From: Nostoc sp. MS1
GTDB lineage: Bacteria > Cyanobacteriota > Cyanobacteriia > Cyanobacteriales > Nostocaceae
Length of the DNA: 64,000 nt
Direction of reading: 5' to 3'
NCBI RefSeq assembly: GCF_019976755.1
Contig: NZ_AP023442.1
Location: 124,001-188,000 of the forward strand
Shown: piece after piece, positions 1 through 8,794 of the stretch
How positions within the stretch are numbered: the stretch's first letter is position 1
Layout of the letters: every line of letters begins with the position of its first letter
Notes under the pieces: model-generated
What the model was told of the DNA's origin: nothing
The model's database searches: none
The model's input: the letters and a program-made list of their open reading frames with translations, nothing else
Position numbers and translations under genes: made by a program

Positions 1-719
1 GTTATTCCAGCTTCGATAAGAGCATCAACTGCCTCGAACAATGACAAATCGATTAGACGCTTGTTATCCTGATGCAATACGACGGGTTGAAACAAACAAA
101 CTTCTGAGTTAGCTAATCCAACATCCATGAAAAATCGGTATAAAGTTGCTCCGAGACGAAAATGCTGACCGCGAATGTCGCTGATAGTCATAAAAAGCTC
201 AAAACAACGCTCATAAGCTCTTGACGGCGGATCACAAAAGGTGCAGCTAAAGTCTGCTTCTTCGCAAACTAATATTCCCCCAGGCTTAAGGAGCGATTGC
301 ATTTGGTTTAGTGCATCGGTAGGCTGAGTTAGGTGCATTAGCAAAAAGCGGCAGTAAACCAAGTCAAAAGATTCTAATGGTAATCCTGTAGCATAGGCAC
401 TACCAAGAGAAAATGTAACATTGCTTAAACCCTCAACTTTAGCATTCTTTCTTGCTTGCTCTAATTGTTCAGCACTGATATCTACACCAAAGACCGAGCC
501 ATTATCGCCAACTTGTTGAGCCAGCCAGTTAGAAACATTCCCTGTGCCGCAACCAATGTCAGCTACCACCATTCCTGCTTCAAGTCCAACTCGCTGCAAT
601 AAGAACTCAGTGTAGGGTTTATGAACTTTGTTGAGGATTGAAAGCCGATGTGCGCCTAATTCCCCAGTGGCCAGTGTATAACGGTCATCTTGCTTCATTT
701 TTTCTTTGAGAATGTCCAT
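1..719 (-). CDS. SAM-dependent methyltransferase, C-terminus outside window
   Basis: Reading back from ATG at 719 gives 239 codons without a stop, running off the left edge. The class I methyltransferase fold is visible: motif I VADIGCGTGN near residue 51, the acidic end of strand 2 at GVDIS near residue 77, then DLVYCRFLLMHL and LKPGGILVCEE. It should transfer a methyl group from S-adenosylmethionine in the cytoplasm; the acceptor (small molecule, quinone or lipid) cannot be told. The next gene is divergent. Family is clear, substrate unknown. Confidence 0.85.
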   Translation of the reverse strand, partial: MDILKEKMKQDDRYTLATGELGAHRLSILNKVHKPYTEFLLQRVGLEAGMVVADIGCGTGNVSNWLAQQVGDNGSVFGVDISAEQLEQARKNAKVEGLSNVTFSLGSAYATGLPLESFDLVYCRFLLMHLTQPTDALNQMQSLLKPGGILVCEEADFSCTFCDPPSRAYERCFELFMTISDIRGQHFRLGATLYRFFMDVGLANSEVCLFQPVVLHQDNKRLIDLSLFEAVDALIEAGI

Positions 720-1359
720 TTGGAGTAATTGTAAAGCAATCACATCTGGCAATGTCAGGCGATCGCATCTGTCAATCTGGGGCGATCGCTTTTAATTTTT
801 TACCAGCAGCTTGTGCTTCTCTTGATAACTGGCTGCTTTGGGAACAATGCCGCAGATGCAAACTCCTGTAGTCTCAAGTGTTTAGCTACTACAGTTGGTT
901 CTAGTGCCGCACCTTGAGCGTAAAACTAAACTAAGAGGCGTTGCACAACCATCTGCCAGCTTTGTACTTGCTCTTATGCGAGTTTTCTCATTAACTTAGT
1001 GCATAGTCGTTGCCGCTTATGACTTCAGTTGCACCGTGAGAAATTGGGTGGGGTGGCCGAAGTGACGGTTGAGGTGAAGCATCTGCGGTCATTCAATTAC
1101 TTGCCAGATAAATGTCGGCAGGTTCAGGCGATGTGCAATGGTACAAAGCGCTCATAGCGTAGCTGATTGTCTATGACCGGCCGGAGGTCATCGCTAAACT
1201 CTAAAATTAAAGGGTAGTAAACAGACTGTAAATCTTTAGCCAAAGAGTTTATATTTTCTTAAGCTTAACTATTATCGTAAATCTACTGAATACTGTTAAT
1301 ATCAATCTGGAATCAAGTTTTGTGCATTTGTAGTTTTGTACATACTCAGGTTAAAGGCT
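720..1359. other. Intergenic region, no gene recognised
   Basis: About 640 bases between divergent genes. It holds two HIP1-type GCGATCGC sites near 760-790 and an imperfect inverted repeat ATGACC...GGTCAT at 1173-1191. I see no convincing open frame or RNA gene. Promoters for both flanking genes must lie here but none is distinctive enough to place. Confidence 0.5.
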
Positions 1360-1512
1360 ATGCACATTAGTATCCCAGATGATATTAAGAAGCAATTTCA
1401 TGCAGCTTGCGCTTTACGTGGGCTGAAGATGAGTCAAGTTGTGGTGGAAATGATTCAGCTATGGCTGAAAGCGAATGATTCGCAGTCAACTAATCAAGTA
1501 CAAGAGCCGTGA
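1360..1512 (+). CDS. Small ribbon-helix-helix-like DNA-binding protein (50 aa)
   Basis: ATG at 1360 to TGA at 1512. The peptide begins MHISIPDDIKKQFHAACALR and continues with a second helix, matching the short beta strand plus two helices of CopG/Arc-type ribbon-helix-helix proteins. Such proteins bind operators as dimers, often as autoregulators, antitoxins or plasmid partition factors. It lies 109 bases upstream of the FHA gene on the same strand, so it could regulate that cassette. No toxin-like partner is adjacent. Family call rests on pattern only. Confidence 0.6.
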   Translation: MHISIPDDIKKQFHAACALRGLKMSQVVVEMIQLWLKANDSQSTNQVQEP

Positions 1513-1621
1513 ACACAGTGTAAGGGATGGGGTGTAGGGTATTCCATTCTTAAAAGAAGGATTTTCATGAATAACACTGTGCAAAGTTGTAAATACCTAT
1601 AAAAACTACAATAACAAAATC

Positions 1622-2956
1622 ATGAACGCACTTACTTCACAACAATGGGTCATCGCTTTCCAATGGAACTACAATGGCAATTTAATAAATAAAAAGATTT
1701 CTAAACAAGAAGCAACTAGAGATAATCTTAATGGTGCTGTTATTAGAATTGGCCGTGAGAAACCGTCATGTAACCTGTATTTGGAGGACATTAGTGTATC
1801 AGGTCAACACGCGGAAATCTATTTTGATGAACAGCAACAAAAGTTTTTTATTAAGAGTTTGTCCCCTAAGAATACTACCAAAGTAGACGGGCAAGACCTT
1901 GTTTATGGTGAGGAACTCCCATTGAAAAATGGCAGTAATATTGTTTTAGGACAGCTAAATATTGAGGTTACTAATATCCAAGTTTACGAGCTTGAAGCGA
2001 CAAATTATTCAGGTTTCGTTAATCCTAAACCAAATTCAAATCCAGTCAATTCTGTTAGTCCTAGTTCAAATTCAAATCCAGTCAATTCCAATATAAGTTC
2101 AATACCAGTCAATCTCAATCCAAATTCAAATCCAGTCAATCTTAATGTAAATTTAAGAAATACCGATCCAGAACCAGACTCAAATAAATCAAAACGTTGG
2201 TGGCAAGAGCCTACAATACAGGTAGCAATAATATCAGCAGTAGTAGGAATTGTAACCGCAGCAGTTACTTGGTATAACAATAATCAGACTCAACAAACAG
2301 AGATATTAAAATCGCAGCTAGCAACTAATTCTGCGGAAAAACTGAAATATATAGAAAGATTAGAATCTCATAAAAAAGAGGTTATTAAGCTGCTTGAGAA
2401 AGATGAAAAAACAGGTAATTTAATCTACAGTAGATTACAATTAACAAGCGATTGTAATAAATTTATAACCTTTGCAGTGTCGTATATCGCACCAAACGAT
2501 GTAGAAGAAACTAAAGGTTGGTTCAATCTTACTAATGAAAGACCGATAGTCCCTTCTTTTTATACCAAAAAAACTTTTATAAGACTACATGCGTATATTG
2601 AAGATAGTCGATATACAAATTTATATAACGCCTTGAAACAAAGTTATACTGAACCCTGGAAACAGGAGGATATAGATAAATATTTAGATGGCAGTAGTGA
2701 GCTAAATAAAGAGAAAACGAATTATCGAAATAAACAATGGAAAGGGAATGATGGTTTAGTAGAAAGGAAGATTATTTACCCTAGTGATTTTGATTATATC
2801 GAGAACCCTTTGTTTTTTGATAGAGACAAAAAAGACATAATCGATAAAGTCAAGTTTTACACATTAAATTTTATGTATGCGCCAAGTGGAACTCAGTATA
2901 CAAAGGCAAAGTTTAGTTGTGAAGGAGAAAATTTAACTTTAAAGATAGAAGAGTGA
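1622..2956 (+). CDS. FHA-domain membrane protein
   Basis: 444 residues. Residues about 38-116 form an FHA domain: IRIGR (R45), S60 and H63 in ISVSGQH, N84 and the closing strands, which are the residues that read phosphothreonine. Then comes a low-complexity linker (about 130-180) built of repeated NSNPVNS-like units, one membrane segment near 199-217 and a charged, coiled-coil-like stretch to about 260. The C-terminal 180 residues match nothing I recognise and would lie across the membrane. The next gene is a Ser/Thr kinase 72 bases downstream on the same strand, so this is a plausible phosphopeptide reader of that kinase. Start ATG 1622 fits; the Shine-Dalgarno is weak. Confidence 0.8.
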   Translation: MNALTSQQWVIAFQWNYNGNLINKKISKQEATRDNLNGAVIRIGREKPSCNLYLEDISVSGQHAEIYFDEQQQKFFIKSLSPKNTTKVDGQDLVYGEELPLKNGSNIVLGQLNIEVTNIQVYELEATNYSGFVNPKPNSNPVNSVSPSSNSNPVNSNISSIPVNLNPNSNPVNLNVNLRNTDPEPDSNKSKRWWQEPTIQVAIISAVVGIVTAAVTWYNNNQTQQTEILKSQLATNSAEKLKYIERLESHKKEVIKLLEKDEKTGNLIYSRLQLTSDCNKFITFAVSYIAPNDVEETKGWFNLTNERPIVPSFYTKKTFIRLHAYIEDSRYTNLYNALKQSYTEPWKQEDIDKYLDGSSELNKEKTNYRNKQWKGNDGLVERKIIYPSDFDYIENPLFFDRDKKDIIDKVKFYTLNFMYAPSGTQYTKAKFSCEGENLTLKIEE

Positions 2957-3028
2957 AAATACATCCATCCCAAGTTTGGTAAAAGTTATTACAATACAAC
3001 CAAGATACGCTGTAAAACACTATAAATA

Positions 3029-4432
3029 GTGAAAGACATAATCCTTCGTAACCGCTATAAAATTGTACAGTTTTTAGGAAGTGGTTCGTTTGGTGATACC
3101 TATATCGCTGAAGATATAGATTTGCCTAGCCATCCCAGGTGTGTCGTGAAACAACTCAAGCCTAAAACATCTGAACCAGAAGTATTGCAAGTTGCTAGGC
3201 GACTATTTGACAGTGAAGCCGAAACTTTATATCGTTTAGGGAACATTAGCAACCAAATACCTAAGTTATTTGCTCATTTTGAGGAAAATGGCGAGTTTTA
3301 TTTGGTGCAAGAATTTATCGACGGGTATGACTTAAGCGCAGAGATAATACCTGGTAGCCAATGGAGTGAACCTGAAGTTGTCAAACTATTACAAGAAATT
3401 CTTCAAGTTTTAGCTATAGTTCATCAGGAGAATATTATTCACCGTGATATTAAGCCCCAAAATTTGATGCGTCGTCGGCATGATGGCAAAATTGTATTGA
3501 TTGACTTTGGTGCAGTTAAAGAAATTAAAGATTTGAGTGCGAATACTCAAGGTCATGTTACTTCGACTATTGCCATTGGCTCAAATGGTTATATGCCAAA
3601 TGAACAAGCTAAATCCAAGCCAAGACTATGTAGTGATATCTATGCAGTGGGAGTGATTGGTATCCAAGCTTTGACAGGCAAATTACCTAAAGACTTCCAA
3701 GAAGACCCTACCAATGGAGAAATAATTTGGCGAAACCAGATAAATGTTAGCAATAAACTGGCTGATGTTTTAACTAAAATGGTACGTTACAAATTTAGCG
3801 AGCGATACCAAACAGCAAACGAGGCTTTGCAATCACTAAGCTCTATATTTCCAGCACTATCAAAGCCAACAATGTCTTGGAAATTGCCATCTCGTGGAAG
3901 AGTTTTAGTTGTAACTGGAGTAGGGACAGGAATACTTATAATGTTTGTGTTAGCTTCTTTAATTCTGTTACGTACCAAAACAAGCGAAAACTTTATTCAA
4001 CTACCTTGCGATACTGAAATATCTTTATTATCTTTACCACCATTACCAGACCAATCAAATAGAGAGTTTAAAAATGGTGCTAAATTTTATGGCTCTTTCG
4101 ATCAGGATAATAAATTAACTGGCAAGGGAATATTATTATTTAAAAATGGTGATAGATATGATGGGGAATTTAAAAACGATAAACGTAATGGTTGTGGAAG
4201 ATATTCATTTCTCACTAAAGCTAGCTCTTACCAATATTATATAGGTGAGTACGTAGAGGATAAACGTAACGGTCTAGGAAGATTAAAATGGAAAAATGGT
4301 AATGAATATAGAGGTAATTTCAAGAACGAGAAATGTGAGGGGAAAGGAGTATTTCAATTTGTCAATGGCTCTTTGAAAAGTGGAGTTTGGAAAGGAGGCA
4401 ATTTGACCGAAGAAAATTTATCATGCAATTAA
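3029..4432 (+). CDS. Ser/Thr protein kinase with C-terminal MORN repeats
   Basis: 467 residues from GTG 3029. Hanks-type kinase domain at about 8-275: glycine loop GSGSFG (17-22), lysine K41, HRDIKPQN with catalytic D140, DFG (159-161), and MPNEQ where APE is usual. A single membrane segment follows near 291-315. The outer part (about 345-460) has at least three MORN units of the type YDGEFKNDKRNG and YRGNFKNEKCEGKG. All catalytic residues are present, so it should phosphorylate Ser/Thr inside the cell and sense or bind something with the MORN part outside. Its neighbours are an FHA protein upstream and a secreted repeat protein 89 bases downstream. Kinase-MORN fusions occur in filamentous cyanobacteria. 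Confidence 0.88.
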   Translation: MKDIILRNRYKIVQFLGSGSFGDTYIAEDIDLPSHPRCVVKQLKPKTSEPEVLQVARRLFDSEAETLYRLGNISNQIPKLFAHFEENGEFYLVQEFIDGYDLSAEIIPGSQWSEPEVVKLLQEILQVLAIVHQENIIHRDIKPQNLMRRRHDGKIVLIDFGAVKEIKDLSANTQGHVTSTIAIGSNGYMPNEQAKSKPRLCSDIYAVGVIGIQALTGKLPKDFQEDPTNGEIIWRNQINVSNKLADVLTKMVRYKFSERYQTANEALQSLSSIFPALSKPTMSWKLPSRGRVLVVTGVGTGILIMFVLASLILLRTKTSENFIQLPCDTEISLLSLPPLPDQSNREFKNGAKFYGSFDQDNKLTGKGILLFKNGDRYDGEFKNDKRNGCGRYSFLTKASSYQYYIGEYVEDKRNGLGRLKWKNGNEYRGNFKNEKCEGKGVFQFVNGSLKSGVWKGGNLTEENLSCN

Positions 4433-4521
4433 CAAAAAGCTTAATTTATTTTTAAAATAAACTATAAAATATCACCCTAATGCTAGACTAATCATTAAAC
4501 AATAAATATCAAAGAAAGAAA

Positions 4522-5127
4522 ATGAATCGAAAGCTATTTGAAAAAATAAGATTTATATCTAAAGCGGTTTCTTTCCTTTTGATCATTCCTTACTTCAGCT
4601 TTGCTATTCTCCCACAAAGAGGGGTGGGGCAACCTACAGAGCAATCAACACCTTCTTCAGGAGAAATTATAACGCCACCTGCTCAAAACAATCCAGATAC
4701 CAAAAAGCCTCCTAATCACAATAATACAGAGCAACCAACACCTTCGTCAGAGGAAATTATAACGCCAAATAATCAGAATAGTCCAGCTAATCAAAACACG
4801 CCAAATAACACAAAGCCAAATAATCAGAATAGTCCAGCTAATCAAAACACACCAAATAACACAAAGCCAAATAATCAGAATAGTCCAGCTAATCAAAACA
4901 CACCAAATAACACAAAGCCAAATAATCAGAATAGTCCAGCTAATCAAAACACACCAAATAATACAGAGCCAAATAATCAGAATAGTCCAGCTAATCAAAA
5001 TACGCCAAATAACACAAAGCCAAATAATCAGAATAGTCCAGCTAATCAAAACACACCAAATAACACAAAGCCAAATAATCAGAATAGTCCAGCTAATCAA
5101 AATACACCAATTAGAGGACTAGGATAA
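4522..5127 (+). CDS. Secreted Asn/Pro/Gln-rich tandem repeat protein
   Basis: 201 residues. A basic start (MNRKLFEKIRF) and hydrophobic core ending FSFAILPQ look like a signal peptide. The rest is disordered, made of a 17-residue unit (NNQNSPANQNTPNNTKP) repeated six times plus a partial copy. No enzyme fold is expected; a role as a surface or matrix spacer, or as a substrate for the upstream kinase (it has many Thr and Ser), is inference only. It is the last gene of the FHA/kinase run. Confidence 0.6.
   Translation: MNRKLFEKIRFISKAVSFLLIIPYFSFAILPQRGVGQPTEQSTPSSGEIITPPAQNNPDTKKPPNHNNTEQPTPSSEEIITPNNQNSPANQNTPNNTKPNNQNSPANQNTPNNTKPNNQNSPANQNTPNNTKPNNQNSPANQNTPNNTEPNNQNSPANQNTPNNTKPNNQNSPANQNTPNNTKPNNQNSPANQNTPIRGLG
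4768..5109 (+). repeat. In-frame 51-bp coding tandem repeat, six full units plus one partial
   Basis: Units start at 4768, 4819, 4870, 4921, 4972, 5023 and 5074 (the last is 36 bases). They differ at only a few bases, such as AAG/GAG and synonymous ACG/ACA. The period is a multiple of three and stays in frame, so copy number can change without breaking the gene. Confidence 0.95.
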
Positions 5128-5228
5128 GATTTATTTGATTACTGATATTTTGCAAAATAGTTTAGTAGAAATTCAGAATTTAAATTTTAAGCTAGTTAAG
5201 ATTTAAGTTCTGAATTACTTTTAATAAA

Positions 5229-5295
5229 CAATACCTTAGCCAAAATCAGATGGTGAAGAAAGAGGGCTGATATAGTAAAGTTATTGTCTTTCCAA
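5229..5295. repeat. Solo end of the IS4-family element
   Basis: This stretch matches the left end of the complete element at 40134 over about 67 bases with roughly eight differences, beginning with the same CAATACCTTAGCC inverted-repeat tip. No transposase or right end is nearby. It is a decayed remnant or a minimal non-autonomous copy. Confidence 0.75.
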
Positions 5296-5419
5296 ATTTT
5301 ACATCTTGCACCAAGAAAATTTGATGTAATTTTACTATTCAATAAAAAATTGAAAGCCTTGATTTAGTGGCAAAAGCCTATAAAATTTTGATAACATTCG
5401 TATTAGATGGTGAACAATT

Positions 5420-5815
5420 ATGAGTTCAAATCAGCAGTTTCTGCAAAATTTATACGAAGCCTTCAATAAAGGCGAGATGGAAACCATCATCTCGGTGATG
5501 CACCCGGACGTGAAATGGGCAAACGGGTTGTCAGGCGGTTTCGTTTATGGGCGCGATGCGGTGCGCGAATACTGGACTAATCAATATAAGGTGATTCAAG
5601 TACAGCTTGAAACCTTAAAATTCGAGACGGATGAAAACAATCGAAATATAGTTACTGTTCATCAAATTGTCAGAGATTTGCAAGGCAATTTACTTGCGGA
5701 TTCAATAGTTGAGCAAATCTTTACGATTGAGAATAATTTGATTAGTCTATATGAAATTGGCAAAACCGAAACAATTCAACAGATGATTCAAAAGACGAGA
5801 ACTTTCAAAGAGTGA
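5420..5815 (+). CDS. SnoaL-like / NTF2-fold protein
   Basis: 131 residues with the usual NTF2-like pattern: an N-terminal helix (QQFLQNLYEAFNKGEMETII), MHPDVKWANG, YGRDAVREYW, then alternating strands. These small cone-shaped proteins include isomerases, hydrolases and binding proteins, and this member cannot be assigned a substrate. No partner gene is adjacent. The ORF is complete and of normal length. Confidence 0.8.
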   Translation: MSSNQQFLQNLYEAFNKGEMETIISVMHPDVKWANGLSGGFVYGRDAVREYWTNQYKVIQVQLETLKFETDENNRNIVTVHQIVRDLQGNLLADSIVEQIFTIENNLISLYEIGKTETIQQMIQKTRTFKE

Positions 5816-6057
5816 TTGGGAAGGCAGTTACAATTCAACCTGTTGCTTTTACCGAGCGCAATGAACAAAGGTTAGTAACTTCGGTTATATTCTGTGTAAA
5901 TACTTCACCGCTATTTGCTCTCATCGCAGCCCAAAAATCCGTTTGCGCCCGACCGTTTAGAGCCGAATGGCACGCTTGTAAAGAGAAAAACGCTCTCGGC
6001 AGCAGGGGTGAAGAGGAGCAGGTGAGAAAGAAAAAGTTTTAGGAGGAGCAACGCCTT

Positions 6058-6585
6058 TTATGCAAATCCCAAAGATAATATTGTGAGTAATTCGCTAAAA
6101 GAAATCACATATTTCTCGCCAATATTGCGTTTTAATATCTTAATTGCTGCTTCATGATATTCCTGTCCACCGCTAGAAGCGCAGGCATCCGATACTACAA
6201 ATGTTTCAAATCCAGCATCAAATAGTCCCAAAGCTGTAGCCATCACACAAGCATCTGTATCAACCCCACACACTGCAACTGTAGTAATAGCGTCCTTTTG
6301 CAGAGCTTGGAGTAGGTCAGGTGACATCGACGAATATGAAGGCTTATCAAACGTTTTGCTAACAACGCCAATTAAGGCATAAGAAAGCTCTGTTTCCTGT
6401 CCAGATACCATCTCGTTCCAATTTACTTGACGTGAGAAATTAGGATTGCGGTTAAAAAAGCGAGTTGCCCAAACTTGATGAAACTGATTAGCATGAGCAA
6501 CTACCTTTGGCACAACCGCAACACATTCAGGTGTAATCAAAAAGCTATTTTGTAAATCTACCGCTAACAAAATCCCTTTAATCAT
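6058..6585 (-). CDS. Isochorismatase-family cysteine hydrolase
   Basis: I start at ATG 6585 (175 aa) because an AGAGGG Shine-Dalgarno lies 7-8 bases upstream and the product then begins at the first strand of the fold; a longer frame to 6672 has no such support. The triad expected in the family is present: D10 in AVDLQNSF, K81 in FDKPSYS and C113 in GVDTDACV. The family hydrolyses amide or ether bonds in small molecules such as nicotinamide, N-carbamoyl compounds or isochorismate; which one here is unknown. It stands alone. Confidence 0.83.
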   Translation of the reverse strand: MIKGILLAVDLQNSFLITPECVAVVPKVVAHANQFHQVWATRFFNRNPNFSRQVNWNEMVSGQETELSYALIGVVSKTFDKPSYSSMSPDLLQALQKDAITTVAVCGVDTDACVMATALGLFDAGFETFVVSDACASSGGQEYHEAAIKILKRNIGEKYVISFSELLTILSLGFA

Positions 6586-6721
6586 ATCTTGCCCTCTACG
6601 TATAACCTCCCGTAAAGTAAAAAGATATGCAATCCTTACGTTGCATACCTTTGGGCTTAACAAGCTTGCCATTCAACCTTATACCATTTCACGAAAACTT
6701 GATCTATTTAAAAATAAAAAA

Positions 6722-7099
6722 TTAAATTGAAACAATCTCTTTTTTGATTAATTTAGAAGTACTATCGAAGGTGAGTAAAAATATATATTCACCTAAATAA
6801 TAGTTATCACAACTATTTTTATCACCACAATTAGAATTAACGAAATCTGGTTTACCAAGTAATTTTCTTGTCTGTTGGCTTGTCATGCCGATTTGGAGAT
6901 GGTTTTTCAGTAAATTTTCACTCATCTCTAGGCGTGCATTTTTATCCTTACTTTTGTTCAAAGGATTCTCTAGCCATGCTTGTTGATTAAAGGGTTTATT
7001 ATCAAAAGGGTTATTGTCACAGCCAGATAAAAAAGAAACTACTGAGATTGTAAGCAAGAGTAGCCAAGATGTATAAGATTTCTGTATTATCGTCCTCAT
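6722..7099 (-). CDS. Lipoprotein with BamE/SmpA-like domain
   Basis: 125 residues. A hydrophobic signal ends in the lipobox LSGC near residue 27, so the mature protein should be lipid-anchored. Residues about 70-125 read IGMTSQQTRKLLGKPDFV followed by strands, the pattern of the small BamE/SmpA fold found in outer-membrane assembly factors and many unrelated lipoproteins. Two extra Cys (NCGDKNSC) may form a disulfide. An AAGG sequence precedes ATG 7099. Specific role unknown. Confidence 0.7.
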   Translation of the reverse strand: MRTIIQKSYTSWLLLLTISVVSFLSGCDNNPFDNKPFNQQAWLENPLNKSKDKNARLEMSENLLKNHLQIGMTSQQTRKLLGKPDFVNSNCGDKNSCDNYYLGEYIFLLTFDSTSKLIKKEIVSI

Positions 7100-7152
7100 T
7101 GTTAACCTTTAGGAGAGTCTGAAAGCTATATAGAATTATTTTCACGATATTT

Positions 7153-7344
7153 TTAGTAATTTTCGGAGATTGATAGCTTTTTATTCATTCTTAGAAGAAA
7201 ACCTAGACAGGCGATCGCGCCTGATACCATGTGTCCTGCCTTATTCCAAGCAAAAGCAGGACTGTGGCAAACCAGCATTGTGAATAATGCTGTAGATAAA
7301 GCAACTTGTGATTTTACCCCCTGCGTGACCAAATTTTGAACCAT
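7153..7344 (-). pseudogene. N-terminal remnant of an S1/P1 nuclease gene
   Basis: From ATG 7344 the product has a signal-like stretch ending SPAFA, followed by WNKAGHMVSGAIA, the N-terminus of S1/P1-type secreted nucleases in which Trp1 and the following His bind zinc. The frame then departs from the family and stops after about 63 residues, where the family has about 270. The gene is thus a 5' fragment. Its upstream part runs into repeated motifs at 7322-7566. Confidence 0.65.
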
Positions 7345-7566
7345 AACGTGACCAAAAGTTAACGTAATTTCAAGCTTTTGAGCCAATCAATAACTTAGCT
7401 TTATGAATCAAATTATGTCCGCGTGTTTTAAATGTGAACCATAATACGACCAAAAGTTTTATTTTTAGATGTGGTAAAAAATGCCGAGCAAGACACACTA
7501 ATTTAGTCGAAAATTTTAAACTTTCGGTCAAAATATAATTCAAAATGTCCACAATATGGTTCAAAA
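7322..7566. repeat. Cluster of three 26-base motifs, two direct and one inverted
   Basis: Copies TTTTGAACCATAACGTGACC at 7334-7360, GTGAACCATAATACGACC at 7434-7459, and an inverted relative at 7542-7566 (reads GGTTCAAAA on the + strand). A half copy GCGTGACCAAAT sits at 7323. Such spaced, repeated, mixed-orientation sites are typical of large-transposon ends or of operator arrays. No transposase is adjacent. Confidence 0.5.
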
Positions 7567-7983
7567 ATATGTTTCGCCAAAAATTGAGTGATAAAGCGAT
7601 CGCCTGAAATCTGAATTTTTATTTCTCTCTCATTACGGTACGGTACAAATGAACTATTTGACTATGTTCCTTGCTGTAATTAAGTTTTGAGTTTTTTGAA
7701 CTCCATTTATAGCTTTGAACTATATGTTGTCCTAGTACAGAGTGAAGTATTTCGTGACCGTTTGGCTAAATTATCGTTCAAATCACACAACTTTAACTAG
7801 AGGACGTAGTTTTAACATAGATGTATTTTTGAGAAAACACTTTTATAACCTGATTGTTCGTTGAAGTGTCCGTATTTGACTGATGTAGAGTAGAAACTGT
7901 TGAGTGTGATGAAGAAAGAATACGGCATTATAGATGAGATAGCACGTAATGTTTAATTAACTAACAAGTGAGAGAAAGCAGTA

Positions 7984-8238
7984 ATGCAGAGTATTAAGTT
8001 ATGTTCTCATGTTGGGGCTGATGGCATTTTGCACCTTGAGATTCCTGTTGGCATAACAGACAAGGAAATGGAAGTTGTGGTGATTTATCAACAAGTAGAA
8101 CCATCAACGCCAGCAAAGACACCCCAGGAATTAGGATGGCCGCCAGGATTTTTTGAGCAGACAGCCGGTTCGTTAGCGGATGATCCCATCCAAAGATATC
8201 CCCAAGGTGAATATGACACGAGGGAGCAGTTTGAGTGA
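7984..8238 (+). CDS. Antitoxin of a VapBC-type pair
   Basis: 84 residues. The N-terminal part (LEIPVGITDKEMEVVVIY) is like the short beta-rich N-termini of cyanobacterial antitoxins paired with PIN toxins, and the acidic, Trp-containing C-terminus (QELGWPPGFFEQTAG) would wrap the toxin. It overlaps the toxin gene by four bases (GTGA at 8235-8238), implying translational coupling. Expected to bind the toxin and repress the shared promoter. Confidence 0.82.
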   Translation: MQSIKLCSHVGADGILHLEIPVGITDKEMEVVVIYQQVEPSTPAKTPQELGWPPGFFEQTAGSLADDPIQRYPQGEYDTREQFE

Positions 8239-8642
8239 GATATTTGTTAGATACTAATGCCTGCATTGTTTATCTGAACCGTCCTATGTCTGGTGTCAGG
8301 CAAAGGCTAGAGTCGTTATCACCAGCAGATATAGCTGTTTGTTCGGTTGTCAAAGCCGAACTGTTTTATGGTTCAATGCGAAGCAATAATCCTACTCGGA
8401 CTCTAGCATTACAAGAAGTGTTTTTAAATAATTTTGTCTCCTTACCTTTCGACGATAGAGCAGCAAGGATTTTTGGTACTATCCGGGCAGAGTTAGCATC
8501 CCTTGGTTCACCAATTGGCCCTTATGACTTGCAGATTGCGGCGATCGCAGTTGTGAATAACTTAACATTAGTCACACATAACACAAGAGAATTTAGTCGT
8601 GTTAGTGGACTGGTGATTGAAGATTGGGAGCAACAGCAATGA
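8235..8642 (+). CDS. vapC: VapC-like PIN-domain ribonuclease toxin
   Basis: 135 residues from GTG 8235, overlapping the antitoxin stop. PIN-domain acidic residues are visible: D6 in LLDTNA, E42 in KAELFYG, D98 in GPYDLQIAA, with the usual VTHNTREF turn near residue 115. The family cleaves tRNA or rRNA with Mg ions. Length and start agree with relatives. A 32-codon frame overlaps the stop (ATGA, 8639-8737) and may be coupled, but I could not recognise it. Confidence 0.9.
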   Translation: MRYLLDTNACIVYLNRPMSGVRQRLESLSPADIAVCSVVKAELFYGSMRSNNPTRTLALQEVFLNNFVSLPFDDRAARIFGTIRAELASLGSPIGPYDLQIAAIAVVNNLTLVTHNTREFSRVSGLVIEDWEQQQ

Positions 8643-8794
8643 TATTCCCTGTGGTTCCAGTCATAGGTATGGTTTTATGTTTTGTTCATGAACTTGTGCA
8701 TGAAGGTGTTGCTGTTGTTCAAGGACGAAAGTATTGACAAAGTGTCCCTAGAATGCACATATCTTTGCGGATACCCAACAAGTGCATATCTTGT

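Noticed and set aside
4747..5100. Antisense open frame of 117 codons rich in Ile, Trp and Leu
   Set aside because: It exists only because the sense repeat lacks stop complements; it has the same 17-residue period and no plausible protein character.
4768..5109. Regular repeats that might be a CRISPR array
   Set aside because: Units are directly adjacent with no unique spacers, the period (51) is a multiple of three and the frame is open throughout, so this is a coding tandem repeat.
5812..6042. Open frame of 76 codons after the SnoaL-like gene
   Set aside because: No family resemblance, no ribosome binding site and low-complexity charged end; likely chance.
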